Part shown: positions 1 to 5,468 of the stretch, one piece after another
How the letters are laid out: each line of letters begins with the position of its first letter
Numbering within the stretch: the first letter of the stretch is position 1
Assembly: GCA_003648125.1 (NCBI GenBank)
Contig: QMOE01000199.1
Coordinates: 1 to 5,468, forward strand
DNA: 5,468 nucleotides
Source: Chloroflexota bacterium
GTDB lineage: Bacteria > Chloroflexota > Anaerolineae > B4-G1
Reading direction: 5' to 3'
Made by a program: the position numbers and the translations under genes
Notes under the pieces: model-generated
What the model was told of the DNA's origin: nothing
Database searches by the model: none
The model's input: only the letters and a program-made list of their open reading frames with translations

Positions 1-237
1 ATGGCGCTGGATGGCGTCGCGCATCATCTCCACATCGGCATAGAAGGCGTCTGCTAACGTCTGGGCCAACGGTGCAGCCTGTTCTATGCGCAGGTCGGCT
101 ACCAGGTCGGCGTCCATCGTGGCGCGCATCACGCCGTGCAGCGCGCTGGCCAGGGAGCCGCCAATGGCATAGGGCACGCCGAGAGCGTCCAGCGCATCGG
201 TGACCAATAGTGTCACGGCAATCTGTTCTGGCAGCAT
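1..237 (-). CDS. Nucleotidyltransferase-fold protein, N-terminal 79 residues (3' end outside window)
   Basis: Reading frame stays open from an ATG at 237 to the window edge, giving 79 residues; the C-terminus is missing. Residues 15-48 look like the core of the polymerase-beta/MNT-type nucleotidyltransferase fold: an amphipathic helix, then GVPYAIGGS (residues 20-28, glycine turn GGS at 26-28), a helix SALHG, then RATMDADLVADL with the acidic pair D42 and D44 that in this fold binds the metal and nucleotide. Members of this superfamily (MNT antitoxins, AbiEii/MenT-like toxins, DUF6036-like proteins) transfer a nucleotide to protein or RNA; the substrate here is unknown. The start is supported by GGAGGAG at 243-249, inside the last codons of the 84-residue gene, and the ATG overlaps that gene's TGA by one base, so the two are translationally coupled. 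It appears to belong to the operon containing brxF and brxC. The fold call is fairly secure; toxin, antitoxin or other role cannot be decided from the fragment. Confidence 0.82.
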   Translation of the reverse strand, partial: MLPEQIAVTLLVTDALDALGVPYAIGGSLASALHGVMRATMDADLVADLRIEQAAPLAQTLADAFYADVEMMRDAIQRH

Positions 238-491
238 CAGTGCTCCTCCGGTAAGGGGCCGTAAACGCGGATAGCCAGTTCTTGGCCTAGTAGCAGATCG
301 GCCAAACGGCGCTGTCGCTGGGCTGGCGTATTGTGAGGGTGACGCTGGCGCAGCCCGGCGAGGGCCAGCAGGCGCACTGTCTGGCTCATTTCGCACGTCA
401 GCGCCAGCTTGCGCCAGGATGGCATATGTCGCAGTCGCTCGATCTGTATGTTTTCGACGTCGGGTAAAGTATCAGCGGAAAGTATAGTCAT
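237..491 (-). CDS. Small helical protein (84 aa), partner of the downstream nucleotidyltransferase
   Basis: An 84-residue soluble protein with no signal peptide or membrane segment and no family name that I can give. Recognisable blocks are MPSWRKLAL (residues 23-31), ALAGLRQRHP (43-52) and RRLADLLLG (61-69), followed by ELAIRVYG (71-78). Small proteins with this pattern are, from memory, common beside nucleotidyltransferase genes in Chloroflexota and other bacteria, but their function is not established. Predicted character is mostly alpha-helical with many arginines. It is not a HEPN protein: it is too short and the RQRH stretch does not fit the HEPN active-site spacing. The ATG at 491 has AGGAG at 499-503 with a 7-base spacer. 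It starts 14 bases after the brxC stop and its TGA overlaps the next ATG by one base, implying co-expression with both. It may act as antitoxin, cofactor or target of the nucleotidyltransferase; this is inference from pairing only. Confidence 0.85.
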   Translation of the reverse strand: MTILSADTLPDVENIQIERLRHMPSWRKLALTCEMSQTVRLLALAGLRQRHPHNTPAQRQRRLADLLLGQELAIRVYGPLPEEH

Positions 492-505
492 CGAGACGCT
501 CCTGG

Positions 506-3500
506 TTACCGGTCCAACGTCAGGCGCGTGTTGCGCCGGTCGTGGCCGCGCATGTTCTGGCTCACAAAATCGGCAAAGCGGCGTTGCAACTCCTCCACGG
601 CGCAGGGCAAGCCGCCTTCCTTTAACGCCTCCAACAGATCGTCCACCGGCAGGGTCAGCGCCTCAATGCCGCGCAGGGCCTGGGTGGCGGCGGTCACAAA
701 GCCTGCGGGGATGGTTGGCTCGTCGTCGCCCTGGGCCAGGAATTGCTCGATTGGTCCGCGCTCGACCTGTGCCATCGCCTCCAGGCTGCGCCGGGCGGTG
801 TCGCTGGTCAGGTTGGTCCGCAGCGCCTGCCGCCAGCGGGTCAAGAGATCGTCCAATCGGGCGTCGAGTTGGTCCAGCACCTGATCGGCCTGGCCGACGT
901 GACGATGTTGGGCCGGCCGCAGGTGACAGGAGGGACAGGTGGGGGTATCGGCGATAGCCCCCTCGTGGAACTCGCGGCAGGTGGGCAGCGCCGAAAGCGA
1001 TTGCTTCCAACCCTCCAATTCTGGACTGCTGAGCAGGTCAATGGCCGCAAGCTCGTTCAGCGCCGCCAGACGCGGGTCGTTGTAGAGTCGCTGGCGGCGG
1101 TCATCGGCTTGAGGACCTAGTACCAGTCGCCGGTGTGATTCGGCGTAGGCGGCGACGTACTCGGCTTTGAGCGTTTCCAACTCGCGCGCCAGTGCCGGGC
1201 CGTCGCGTGCATCCTCTCCTTTACCCAGACGGCGCACGTCGCCCAGCAACGCCTGGCGGGCGGCAGCCGCTCGCTCCGACCAGGCGTGGTCATCGGGCAG
1301 ATTGGCCTGGGCCTCGGCCAGGTAGGTGGTCAGAGGCTGAATCCGGCTCACGAGTTCCAGCAGTCGCCCCGCGCGCCTCACGACCGCCTGGGCGTCGAGC
1401 GCGTCCGTCACCTCGCTCGCCGTCAGACGCAGGTTGCGCAGTTTGCCCACGGTGTTAAAGCGGCTCAGTTCCTCCAGAAACTGCTTGTATCCACGCAGGG
1501 AGGGCAACAGTTCGGTCAACGAGAGAGTGACGGCGGGTAGATCGGCGCTCACCACCGCGCCAGCCTGCACCTCATAGGTGAAGCGGTCGGTGAAGAGAGA
1601 GGTGTTCCACAACTGTACACCTTGTTGCAGGCGGCCCTGGAGCGTGGCGGCCTGTTCCAGTTCAGTTCCCACGACGCGGTAAAGCTCCTGCACCGCTCGC
1701 TCGCGCGTGTTCTCGTCGCGTACCAGCCCAGGCGAAAGCCCCAGCCCTTCGAAAATCATCGTCCACAGGTTAAGCGGCAGGGTGCGGGGTTGTTTGTAGA
1801 AGCGAAAGTCAATCAGATCAGCGATGGACATTGTCGCCGCGCGCTCAATAGCGCCGGCGTCCAGCTCAACCCGCCCGCCCAGGTTGAGCACGATGTCGCC
1901 ATTGTAGACCAGTGCCAGCAACACCACGACCGCCCACTCGGGTTCCAGGTGAAAAAAGATGTCTTTTTCGATGGGTTGCAGGCCGCCGGACACCTGCTCG
2001 ATCAACTCGCCCCGATTGACCACCTGGCCCTCTGGTTTTTTCTGTAGCAGATCCAGGTAGCAGCGGGCGTAGCGCGACTGATAGGGCCGGACGGTGGTCT
2101 CTGCGTCCACCAGTTCCAGCCCTTCCAACACACCCACTCCCAAGTTGGTGCGTCCCCGCCCGGCCAGGAAACGAATGGCCTCCATCGCGCTGGTGGGGCG
2201 GGCCTGCTCGCTGATCGGCTGGGTCAGGCGCTGGAAGGCGGGGTAATCGGGGTAGCGCTCCTCAAAATCGGGGGCCAGCAAATGCGCGGCGACCAGTCGC
2301 AGCAAATCCTCGATAGTCTGGCTGGCGCTGCTGCGCGTGCGGGTCAGCACAGCGACGACAGGCTCGGTCACACCCTGGTAGGTTACCTGCAGGTGCTCGG
2401 TCAGGTGTTCGCGCAGCCAGCGCAAGAGCTTGCTCAAATACGCATCGGCCTTTTCAGTGTAGACATCCCGGTAGGAGGCGGCCTCGGTGGCCATCGCGCG
2501 GGCGCCCGCGTACGCGCGCATCATGTCTGTGAAAGCCTGATCCAGCCCGGTCAACTGAAAGATGACCTCATCTGACCGTTCCTCGTCGCGCCACTCGCGG
2601 TTCAAGAAGGGGGGCAGCATATAGACATAAAAGTCGCGCGGAGGCTGGGCGGTGCTGCGCTCGTCGGGCGTGCCAAAAAAGAGGTAGCCGGGCCGCGTCA
2701 CCTTGCGCTCGGCCCAGGGCAGCTCGTAGAACCAAATGCGATAGTTGGTGACGTAGGTGGTGTCGCTCAGATTGAGAGCCTGGCGCAAAGAGTCGAAGAA
2801 ATAGCGGTTGAGGTCAACATCGTCGAAAAAGTCCCCGCGCTCGCTGATCTTGGCGTCAAAGTCAATATCCTTCTTGACGTCCAGATAGTACTGACCGTTG
2901 GCATCGTTCCAGGAGATGTACTGGCCGCTGACGGTGCGCATAATCTCGCGCAGCGCCACCTGGACTTGATCGAGCAGGAACTCGGCCGCCGGTTCGGGCA
3001 GGCTCACGTGCAGGCATAGATCGTCGCGCAGTTCCTCGGGTGTGGCGCCCAACGGCGCGTAGATGTCGCTGGTGGTCAGCCGGTGGACACTGAGCGCGTG
3101 AATGATGCGCAGCGCGATGGGCAACAGGTGTGGGCGGGTGTAGACATTCTGGATGCGTCCTTCCAACACGTTGCTCTTTTCGATGACCTCGGCCACGCCG
3201 GGCAGTCCGCGCATGCTGGGGTTCTCGCGCAGCACGTCCCAGTAGTGATCGTAGGAGACCAATCCCGGCTGATCGGCAGGCACCTCCTGGTCGAGCAGTG
3301 CGCGCATAGCCAGGCTAAAGGTCTTGAGCACCTCCCGCTTTTCGGCCACGTAGACGCGCTCAAAGGTCTCGATGTAGGCCGGGTGGATAGGAAAGAGTTG
3401 GGCAAACTCGTCCAGCCGTTCGGCCATGCGGTTGTAGAGGGGCGTGAACTGGCGCAGATGCTCCGTGATGCGCGCCAATTGCTCGTCGCTCTTGTGGAGC

Positions 3501-4276
3501 AAGCGATGGGAGACGACATAGGCGATGTCCTCGCGGGCAATGCGTACCTGCTCGAAACGGTCGCGCACCCGCCGCAATTGTTCGGCCACAAAGGCAAAGC
3601 GAGGACTGTCAAAGAGAGTCTCTTGCAGGCCGCCCAGGAAGCGGAAGGGAGTCAGCGCGGCTACCTCGCCCAACTCGCGCAGGAATCCCAGGTCGAGGAT
3701 CAATTGGCGCTCCTCGCGCGTGCGCAGATAGTCGAGCAACTCGTCCACCACCAGCAGGATGCCGTGATCGGGATAGCGCTCTTGGAAAGCGGCCACTGCG
3801 GCGATGATGGCGTCTTTGTTGTTGGTCACCTGGTCGGCCGGGGGGAATGTAAAGGGGGTTCCCCACTCCTCCAGCGCGATCTCTAGCTCTCTCAGCAGAA
3901 TATCGCGCAGGCTGCCGGTGACGCCGCCGATCTCTGCCCTGGTCACTTTGAAGCGGCCGGCGATAGCTTTGGCAGCCTCCTGAACCAGGGTGTGGTTCAA
4001 GAGAGGCGCGAGATCGGCATATTCGGCCACGCCCGATACGACTGCCATCAAGTGGGATTTGCCCGTGCCATAATTGCCGACGATGAGCAGGCCCTTGTTA
4101 TCGTGTGGGGACAGAAACTGGAGTTGGGGTATGACGACGTTGACGAGCTGATCCGCCATCCGGTCGGAGATGACATAGGTCTGGACGAGGCGGCGGGCCG
4201 CGTCTTCCTGGTTTGCATCGCGCAACTGAATGACAGTCTCGATCGGCTCGAACTGGACCAGGTCACGGTAGCGCAT
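506..4276 (-). CDS. brxC: BREX-type P-loop ATPase BrxC/PglY (DUF6079-like), 1256 aa
   Basis: Large cytoplasmic ATPase of the BrxC/PglY group, a core part of BREX phage-defence systems, which methylate host DNA and block replication of unmethylated phage. Seen in the sequence: an N-terminal AAA-like domain with Walker A GNYGTGKS (residues 67-74, K73, S74) and Walker B ILLVVDE (173-179, D178, E179). After it come a long helical region, the segment around 528-557 (RPGYLFFGTP, then PPRDFYVYMLPPF) that is typical of DUF6079-like proteins, and a C-terminal helical part with a Cys/His cluster (C1100, H1104, C1114, C1117, H1118). The length of about 1250 residues fits the family. The frame is uninterrupted, with ATG at 4276, AGGAG at 4282-4286 (5-base spacer) and a TAA stop. 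It begins 21 bases after the brxF-like gene, the order seen in type 3 BREX. How BrxC acts is not settled; the ATPase role is inferred from the motifs. A related DUF6079 protein from a non-BREX defence island is the main alternative. Confidence 0.88.
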   Translation of the reverse strand: MRYRDLVQFEPIETVIQLRDANQEDAARRLVQTYVISDRMADQLVNVVIPQLQFLSPHDNKGLLIVGNYGTGKSHLMAVVSGVAEYADLAPLLNHTLVQEAAKAIAGRFKVTRAEIGGVTGSLRDILLRELEIALEEWGTPFTFPPADQVTNNKDAIIAAVAAFQERYPDHGILLVVDELLDYLRTREERQLILDLGFLRELGEVAALTPFRFLGGLQETLFDSPRFAFVAEQLRRVRDRFEQVRIAREDIAYVVSHRLLHKSDEQLARITEHLRQFTPLYNRMAERLDEFAQLFPIHPAYIETFERVYVAEKREVLKTFSLAMRALLDQEVPADQPGLVSYDHYWDVLRENPSMRGLPGVAEVIEKSNVLEGRIQNVYTRPHLLPIALRIIHALSVHRLTTSDIYAPLGATPEELRDDLCLHVSLPEPAAEFLLDQVQVALREIMRTVSGQYISWNDANGQYYLDVKKDIDFDAKISERGDFFDDVDLNRYFFDSLRQALNLSDTTYVTNYRIWFYELPWAERKVTRPGYLFFGTPDERSTAQPPRDFYVYMLPPFLNREWRDEERSDEVIFQLTGLDQAFTDMMRAYAGARAMATEAASYRDVYTEKADAYLSKLLRWLREHLTEHLQVTYQGVTEPVVAVLTRTRSSASQTIEDLLRLVAAHLLAPDFEERYPDYPAFQRLTQPISEQARPTSAMEAIRFLAGRGRTNLGVGVLEGLELVDAETTVRPYQSRYARCYLDLLQKKPEGQVVNRGELIEQVSGGLQPIEKDIFFHLEPEWAVVVLLALVYNGDIVLNLGGRVELDAGAIERAATMSIADLIDFRFYKQPRTLPLNLWTMIFEGLGLSPGLVRDENTRERAVQELYRVVGTELEQAATLQGRLQQGVQLWNTSLFTDRFTYEVQAGAVVSADLPAVTLSLTELLPSLRGYKQFLEELSRFNTVGKLRNLRLTASEVTDALDAQAVVRRAGRLLELVSRIQPLTTYLAEAQANLPDDHAWSERAAAARQALLGDVRRLGKGEDARDGPALARELETLKAEYVAAYAESHRRLVLGPQADDRRQRLYNDPRLAALNELAAIDLLSSPELEGWKQSLSALPTCREFHEGAIADTPTCPSCHLRPAQHRHVGQADQVLDQLDARLDDLLTRWRQALRTNLTSDTARRSLEAMAQVERGPIEQFLAQGDDEPTIPAGFVTAATQALRGIEALTLPVDDLLEALKEGGLPCAVEELQRRFADFVSQNMRGHDRRNTRLTLDR

Positions 4277-4297
4277 AGTGTCTCCTTTGTGATCGAG

Positions 4298-4741
4298 TTA
4301 TTCTAGGACCGCAATTGGCACTTTTGGCTTGCGCCAGGTGCGATAGTGGCTGTGGTCGGGTACGGCATAGGCCAACACGTCGCCTCGGTAGCTCCCTGGC
4401 CAGGCGACTACCATCTGGCACAGGCGACTGACGTCACGGAGCAGCCCCAGCGGATCTAGATTGAGTGTCGGATCAAAGAGTAGGTCTATCTCGGTGCATA
4501 GCACGGGGCCGGGAGCCACGTCGCCAAGACGGGCGGGCATCCACCGGCGGGCTGCGCGGGAACGGCGTTGAGGCATTTCAGAGAGCAGTACGTTGCCGAG
4601 TTCTTGGCCTACAGATAGGCGCGGCCAGCCGTAGGTGGATAGCAGTTCGTTGGCCGCACTCTCCAACCTGCTAATGTCTAAATGCACGAGGAGGAGGCAG
4701 GGTGTGGGCGCGCTCAAAAATTCGTTGATTGTGTTGAGCAT
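4298..4741 (-). CDS. brxF: BrxF-like protein of a type 3 BREX system (147 aa), lacking a clear P-loop
   Basis: Small soluble protein immediately upstream of brxC. The second half matches what I remember of BrxF from type 3 BREX: EIDLLFDPTLNLDPLGLL (residues 84-101), SR at 105-106, VVAWPGSYRG (111-120) and AYAVPDHSHYRTW (124-136). BrxF is described as P-loop-containing, but the expected site after the first strand (CLLLV, 15-19) reads HLDISRLESA here, with no GxxxxGK[ST], and the position of the Walker B aspartate appears to hold T83. No other reading frame of that stretch restores a P-loop, so it looks like real divergence rather than a frameshift. I chose the ATG at 4741 because AGGAG lies 9 bases upstream. 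A TTG at 4774 would add 11 residues but would place that Shine-Dalgarno inside the gene and start almost at the predicted transcription start. The 147-residue length fits the family. The gene leads the operon; its stop is 21 bases before brxC. Function within BREX is unknown. The family call depends on memory of the C-terminal motifs plus the context. Confidence 0.72.
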   Translation of the reverse strand: MLNTINEFLSAPTPCLLLVHLDISRLESAANELLSTYGWPRLSVGQELGNVLLSEMPQRRSRAARRWMPARLGDVAPGPVLCTEIDLLFDPTLNLDPLGLLRDVSRLCQMVVAWPGSYRGDVLAYAVPDHSHYRTWRKPKVPIAVLE

Positions 4742-4750
4742 AGCGTTCTT

Positions 4751-4755
4751 CTCCT
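4751..4755 (-). promoter_or_regulatory. Ribosome binding site that fixes the brxF start
   Basis: AGGAG on the minus strand, 9 bases before the ATG at 4741. It decides between this ATG and the in-frame TTG at 4774, which has no comparable site and lies within a few bases of the predicted transcription start. Confidence 0.75.
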
Positions 4756-4771
4756 CGCCCCTGCCGCTGAC

Positions 4772-4792
4772 CAAGTGGTCATAGTATACTTG
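4772..4792. repeat. Short inverted repeat over the -10 box, possible operator
   Basis: CAAGT at 4772-4776 and ACTTG at 4788-4792 are inverted copies separated by 11 bases, and the perfect 8-base palindrome AGTATACT (4783-4790) overlaps the -10 hexamer. A dimeric repressor bound here would cover the -10 box and the transcription start. Five-base arms can arise by chance, and no regulator gene is visible in the window, so this is only a candidate. Confidence 0.25.
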
Positions 4793-4811
4793 AGCGCGGG
4801 AAAGCGGGCAA
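4783..4811 (-). promoter_or_regulatory. Sigma-70-type promoter for the brxF-brxC operon
   Basis: On the minus strand, -35 TTGCCC (4806-4811, 4 of 6 consensus bases) and -10 TATACT (4783-4788, 5 of 6) are separated by exactly 17 bases. Transcription would begin near 4776, giving a leader of about 35 bases before the ATG at 4741 that contains the ribosome binding site. It sits in the only sizeable gap between genes in the window, and no promoter-sized gap exists between the four downstream genes. Prediction from sequence only. Confidence 0.6.
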
Positions 4812-4816
4812 GTCGC

Positions 4817-4846
4817 TGCGCGTCAAATACCGGCTGACAATGCGCA
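4817..4846. terminator. Imperfect hairpin after the membrane-protein gene, weak terminator candidate
   Basis: TGCGCGTCA (4817-4825) pairs with TGAC plus GCGCA (4835-4838 and 4842-4846) around a 9-base loop, with a 3-base bulge (AAT, 4839-4841). It lies 6 to 35 bases beyond the stop of the membrane-protein gene, where a terminator would be expected. On the minus strand no T-run follows it, so it is not a classic intrinsic terminator; it could slow read-through or be incidental. Confidence 0.22.
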
Positions 4847-4851
4847 AAAGA

Positions 4852-5460
4852 TCACCGTTTCCCTCGATTGGTTTTGCTGCCGTATATCCAACGATCCATT
4901 GCGCGTACACAGGAGAAAGTGTGAAGGATCAATGCCCCCAATGGCGGGCTAATCACGAGCAGCGATATTAGAGATCTGAACAATTTGATCCAGTCTTCTG
5001 CGAACAGGAATTGATTTACCAGCAGAGTTGGAACGCCGAAAATCAGGCTGAAGAAGGCCACTGCTTTACACAATGGCACCGTTCGTTGCTGTAGACGATG
5101 CCACGTTGCCCACGTTTCCGCTGACCACTCCAACCGCTTGTCTTTTCGATAGGTGACCGCATATTCAGGCATCGAAATGACCCACCGTTTCATCCCTCTC
5201 AGCCCCAACGCCCTGGTATCCGGTCTCCATTTATCCAGCCGCCACGGTTGCAGTTTCCACATAGAACGACCTGGAACAGAGACGCGCCAAAGCGGCGCTC
5301 GTCCCCAGCCACCATCGAAGCGAGTTGCCCAGTCAAAATCATCGTCCGTAGGAGATCTGAAACGGCGGCGGATGAAACTCCACATTAGAATATCCCAGCG
5401 ATAGCGGGAATCCCCTAACTCATCCTCTCCTGTTTGTCGTATCAGACCATAGAGTGACAA
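4852..5460 (-). CDS. Tryptophan-rich protein with two membrane segments, unknown function (possibly 5'-incomplete)
   Basis: I do not recognise this family. The frame encodes about 202 residues: a soluble, strongly charged N-terminal part of about 125 residues, then two hydrophobic segments (about 129-152 and 160-182) separated by a short loop containing AEDW, and a basic tail ending in RGKR. There are 14 tryptophans (about 7%), mostly spread through the first 120 residues, an unusual bias. The layout suggests a small inner-membrane protein with both ends on one side, probably cytoplasmic given the basic tail. The start is uncertain. TTG at 5460 is the first start codon fully inside the window and has only a poorly placed GGGGAT before it; the frame remains open to 5468, where the last two bases TG could end an ATG, GTG or TTG start lying just outside. 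Its sampled GC (about 48% over 4861-5040) is lower than that of brxC. It ends before the brxF promoter, so it is probably not part of that operon. Confidence 0.65.
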   Translation of the reverse strand: MSLYGLIRQTGEDELGDSRYRWDILMWSFIRRRFRSPTDDDFDWATRFDGGWGRAPLWRVSVPGRSMWKLQPWRLDKWRPDTRALGLRGMKRWVISMPEYAVTYRKDKRLEWSAETWATWHRLQQRTVPLCKAVAFFSLIFGVPTLLVNQFLFAEDWIKLFRSLISLLVISPPLGALILHTFSCVRAMDRWIYGSKTNRGKR

Positions 5461-5468
5461 AATCCCCA

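Noticed and set aside
237..491. 84-residue protein as a HEPN toxin paired with an MNT antitoxin
   Set aside because: It is shorter than HEPN domains, and its RQRHPH stretch does not match the R-x4-6-H active-site pattern in a suitable helix.
409..957. 182-residue open frame on the plus strand
   Set aside because: It spans the end of brxC and the start of the 84-residue gene in antisense, and its translation is low-complexity Arg/Pro/Gly/Ala-rich, typical of a shadow frame.
3076..3612. 178-residue open frame on the minus strand inside brxC
   Set aside because: It is a frame-shifted reading of the brxC region; the true brxC frame is continuous through it and carries the family-like sequence.
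3083..3886. 267-residue open frame on the plus strand
   Set aside because: It lies wholly antisense to brxC, whose Walker motifs and family-like segments are in the minus frame. Its translation has no recognisable domain, and long antisense frames are common in GC-rich coding DNA.
4298..4741. Frameshift in brxF as the cause of the missing P-loop
   Set aside because: The alternative frames over the relevant stretch give no glycine-rich GK[ST] motif, and one carries a stop codon, so the absence is not explained by a single indel.
4742..4774. 11-residue N-terminal extension of the BrxF-like protein from a TTG start
   Set aside because: The strong AGGAG at 4751-4755 is correctly spaced only for the ATG at 4741, and the TTG would lie practically at the predicted transcription start.
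1..5468. CRISPR array, insertion sequence, tRNA or rRNA
   Set aside because: No regularly spaced repeats, terminal inverted repeats with a transposase, or structured RNA signatures were seen; nearly all of the window is coding.

Overview
All five protein-coding genes lie on the minus strand, so transcription runs from high to low coordinates. Base composition is high: three hand-counted 60-base lines inside the large gene average about 64% GC. The small 84-residue protein and the style of its neighbours recall Chloroflexota (for example Anaerolineae or Roseiflexus relatives). That placement is an impression from protein style, not a measurement.

Region by region, in transcription order: (1) 5468-4852 holds a tryptophan-rich protein with two membrane segments and no recognised family. 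Its sampled GC is lower (about 48% near its 3' end), and it touches the window edge. (2) 4851-4742 is a short intergenic stretch with a hairpin, a good sigma-70-type promoter (TTGCCC, 17-base spacer, TATACT), a small inverted repeat over the -10, and a strong ribosome binding site. (3) 4741-4298 encodes a 147-residue BrxF-like protein. (4) 4276-506 encodes a 1256-residue BrxC/PglY-type (DUF6079-like) P-loop ATPase. (5) 491-237 encodes an 84-residue helical protein. (6) 237-1 encodes the N-terminal 79 residues of a nucleotidyltransferase-fold protein, cut by the window edge.

Genes 3 to 6 are spaced 21 bases, 14 bases and a 1-base overlap, each with its own Shine-Dalgarno sequence, so they look like one operon read from the promoter at about 4800. 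The brxF-brxC order is that of a BREX type 3 phage-defence operon, in which a PglX methyltransferase, a helicase, PglZ and BrxA would be expected further downstream. None of those is in the window, so the BREX call rests on two genes.

The most notable points are that the BrxF-like protein has no recognisable Walker A motif although the family is described as P-loop-containing, while BrxC keeps both Walker motifs. In addition, a translationally coupled small-protein plus nucleotidyltransferase pair, of the kind found in toxin-antitoxin-like modules, sits directly after brxC where a core BREX gene would normally be expected. No rRNA, tRNA, CRISPR array, insertion sequence or long repeat was seen.
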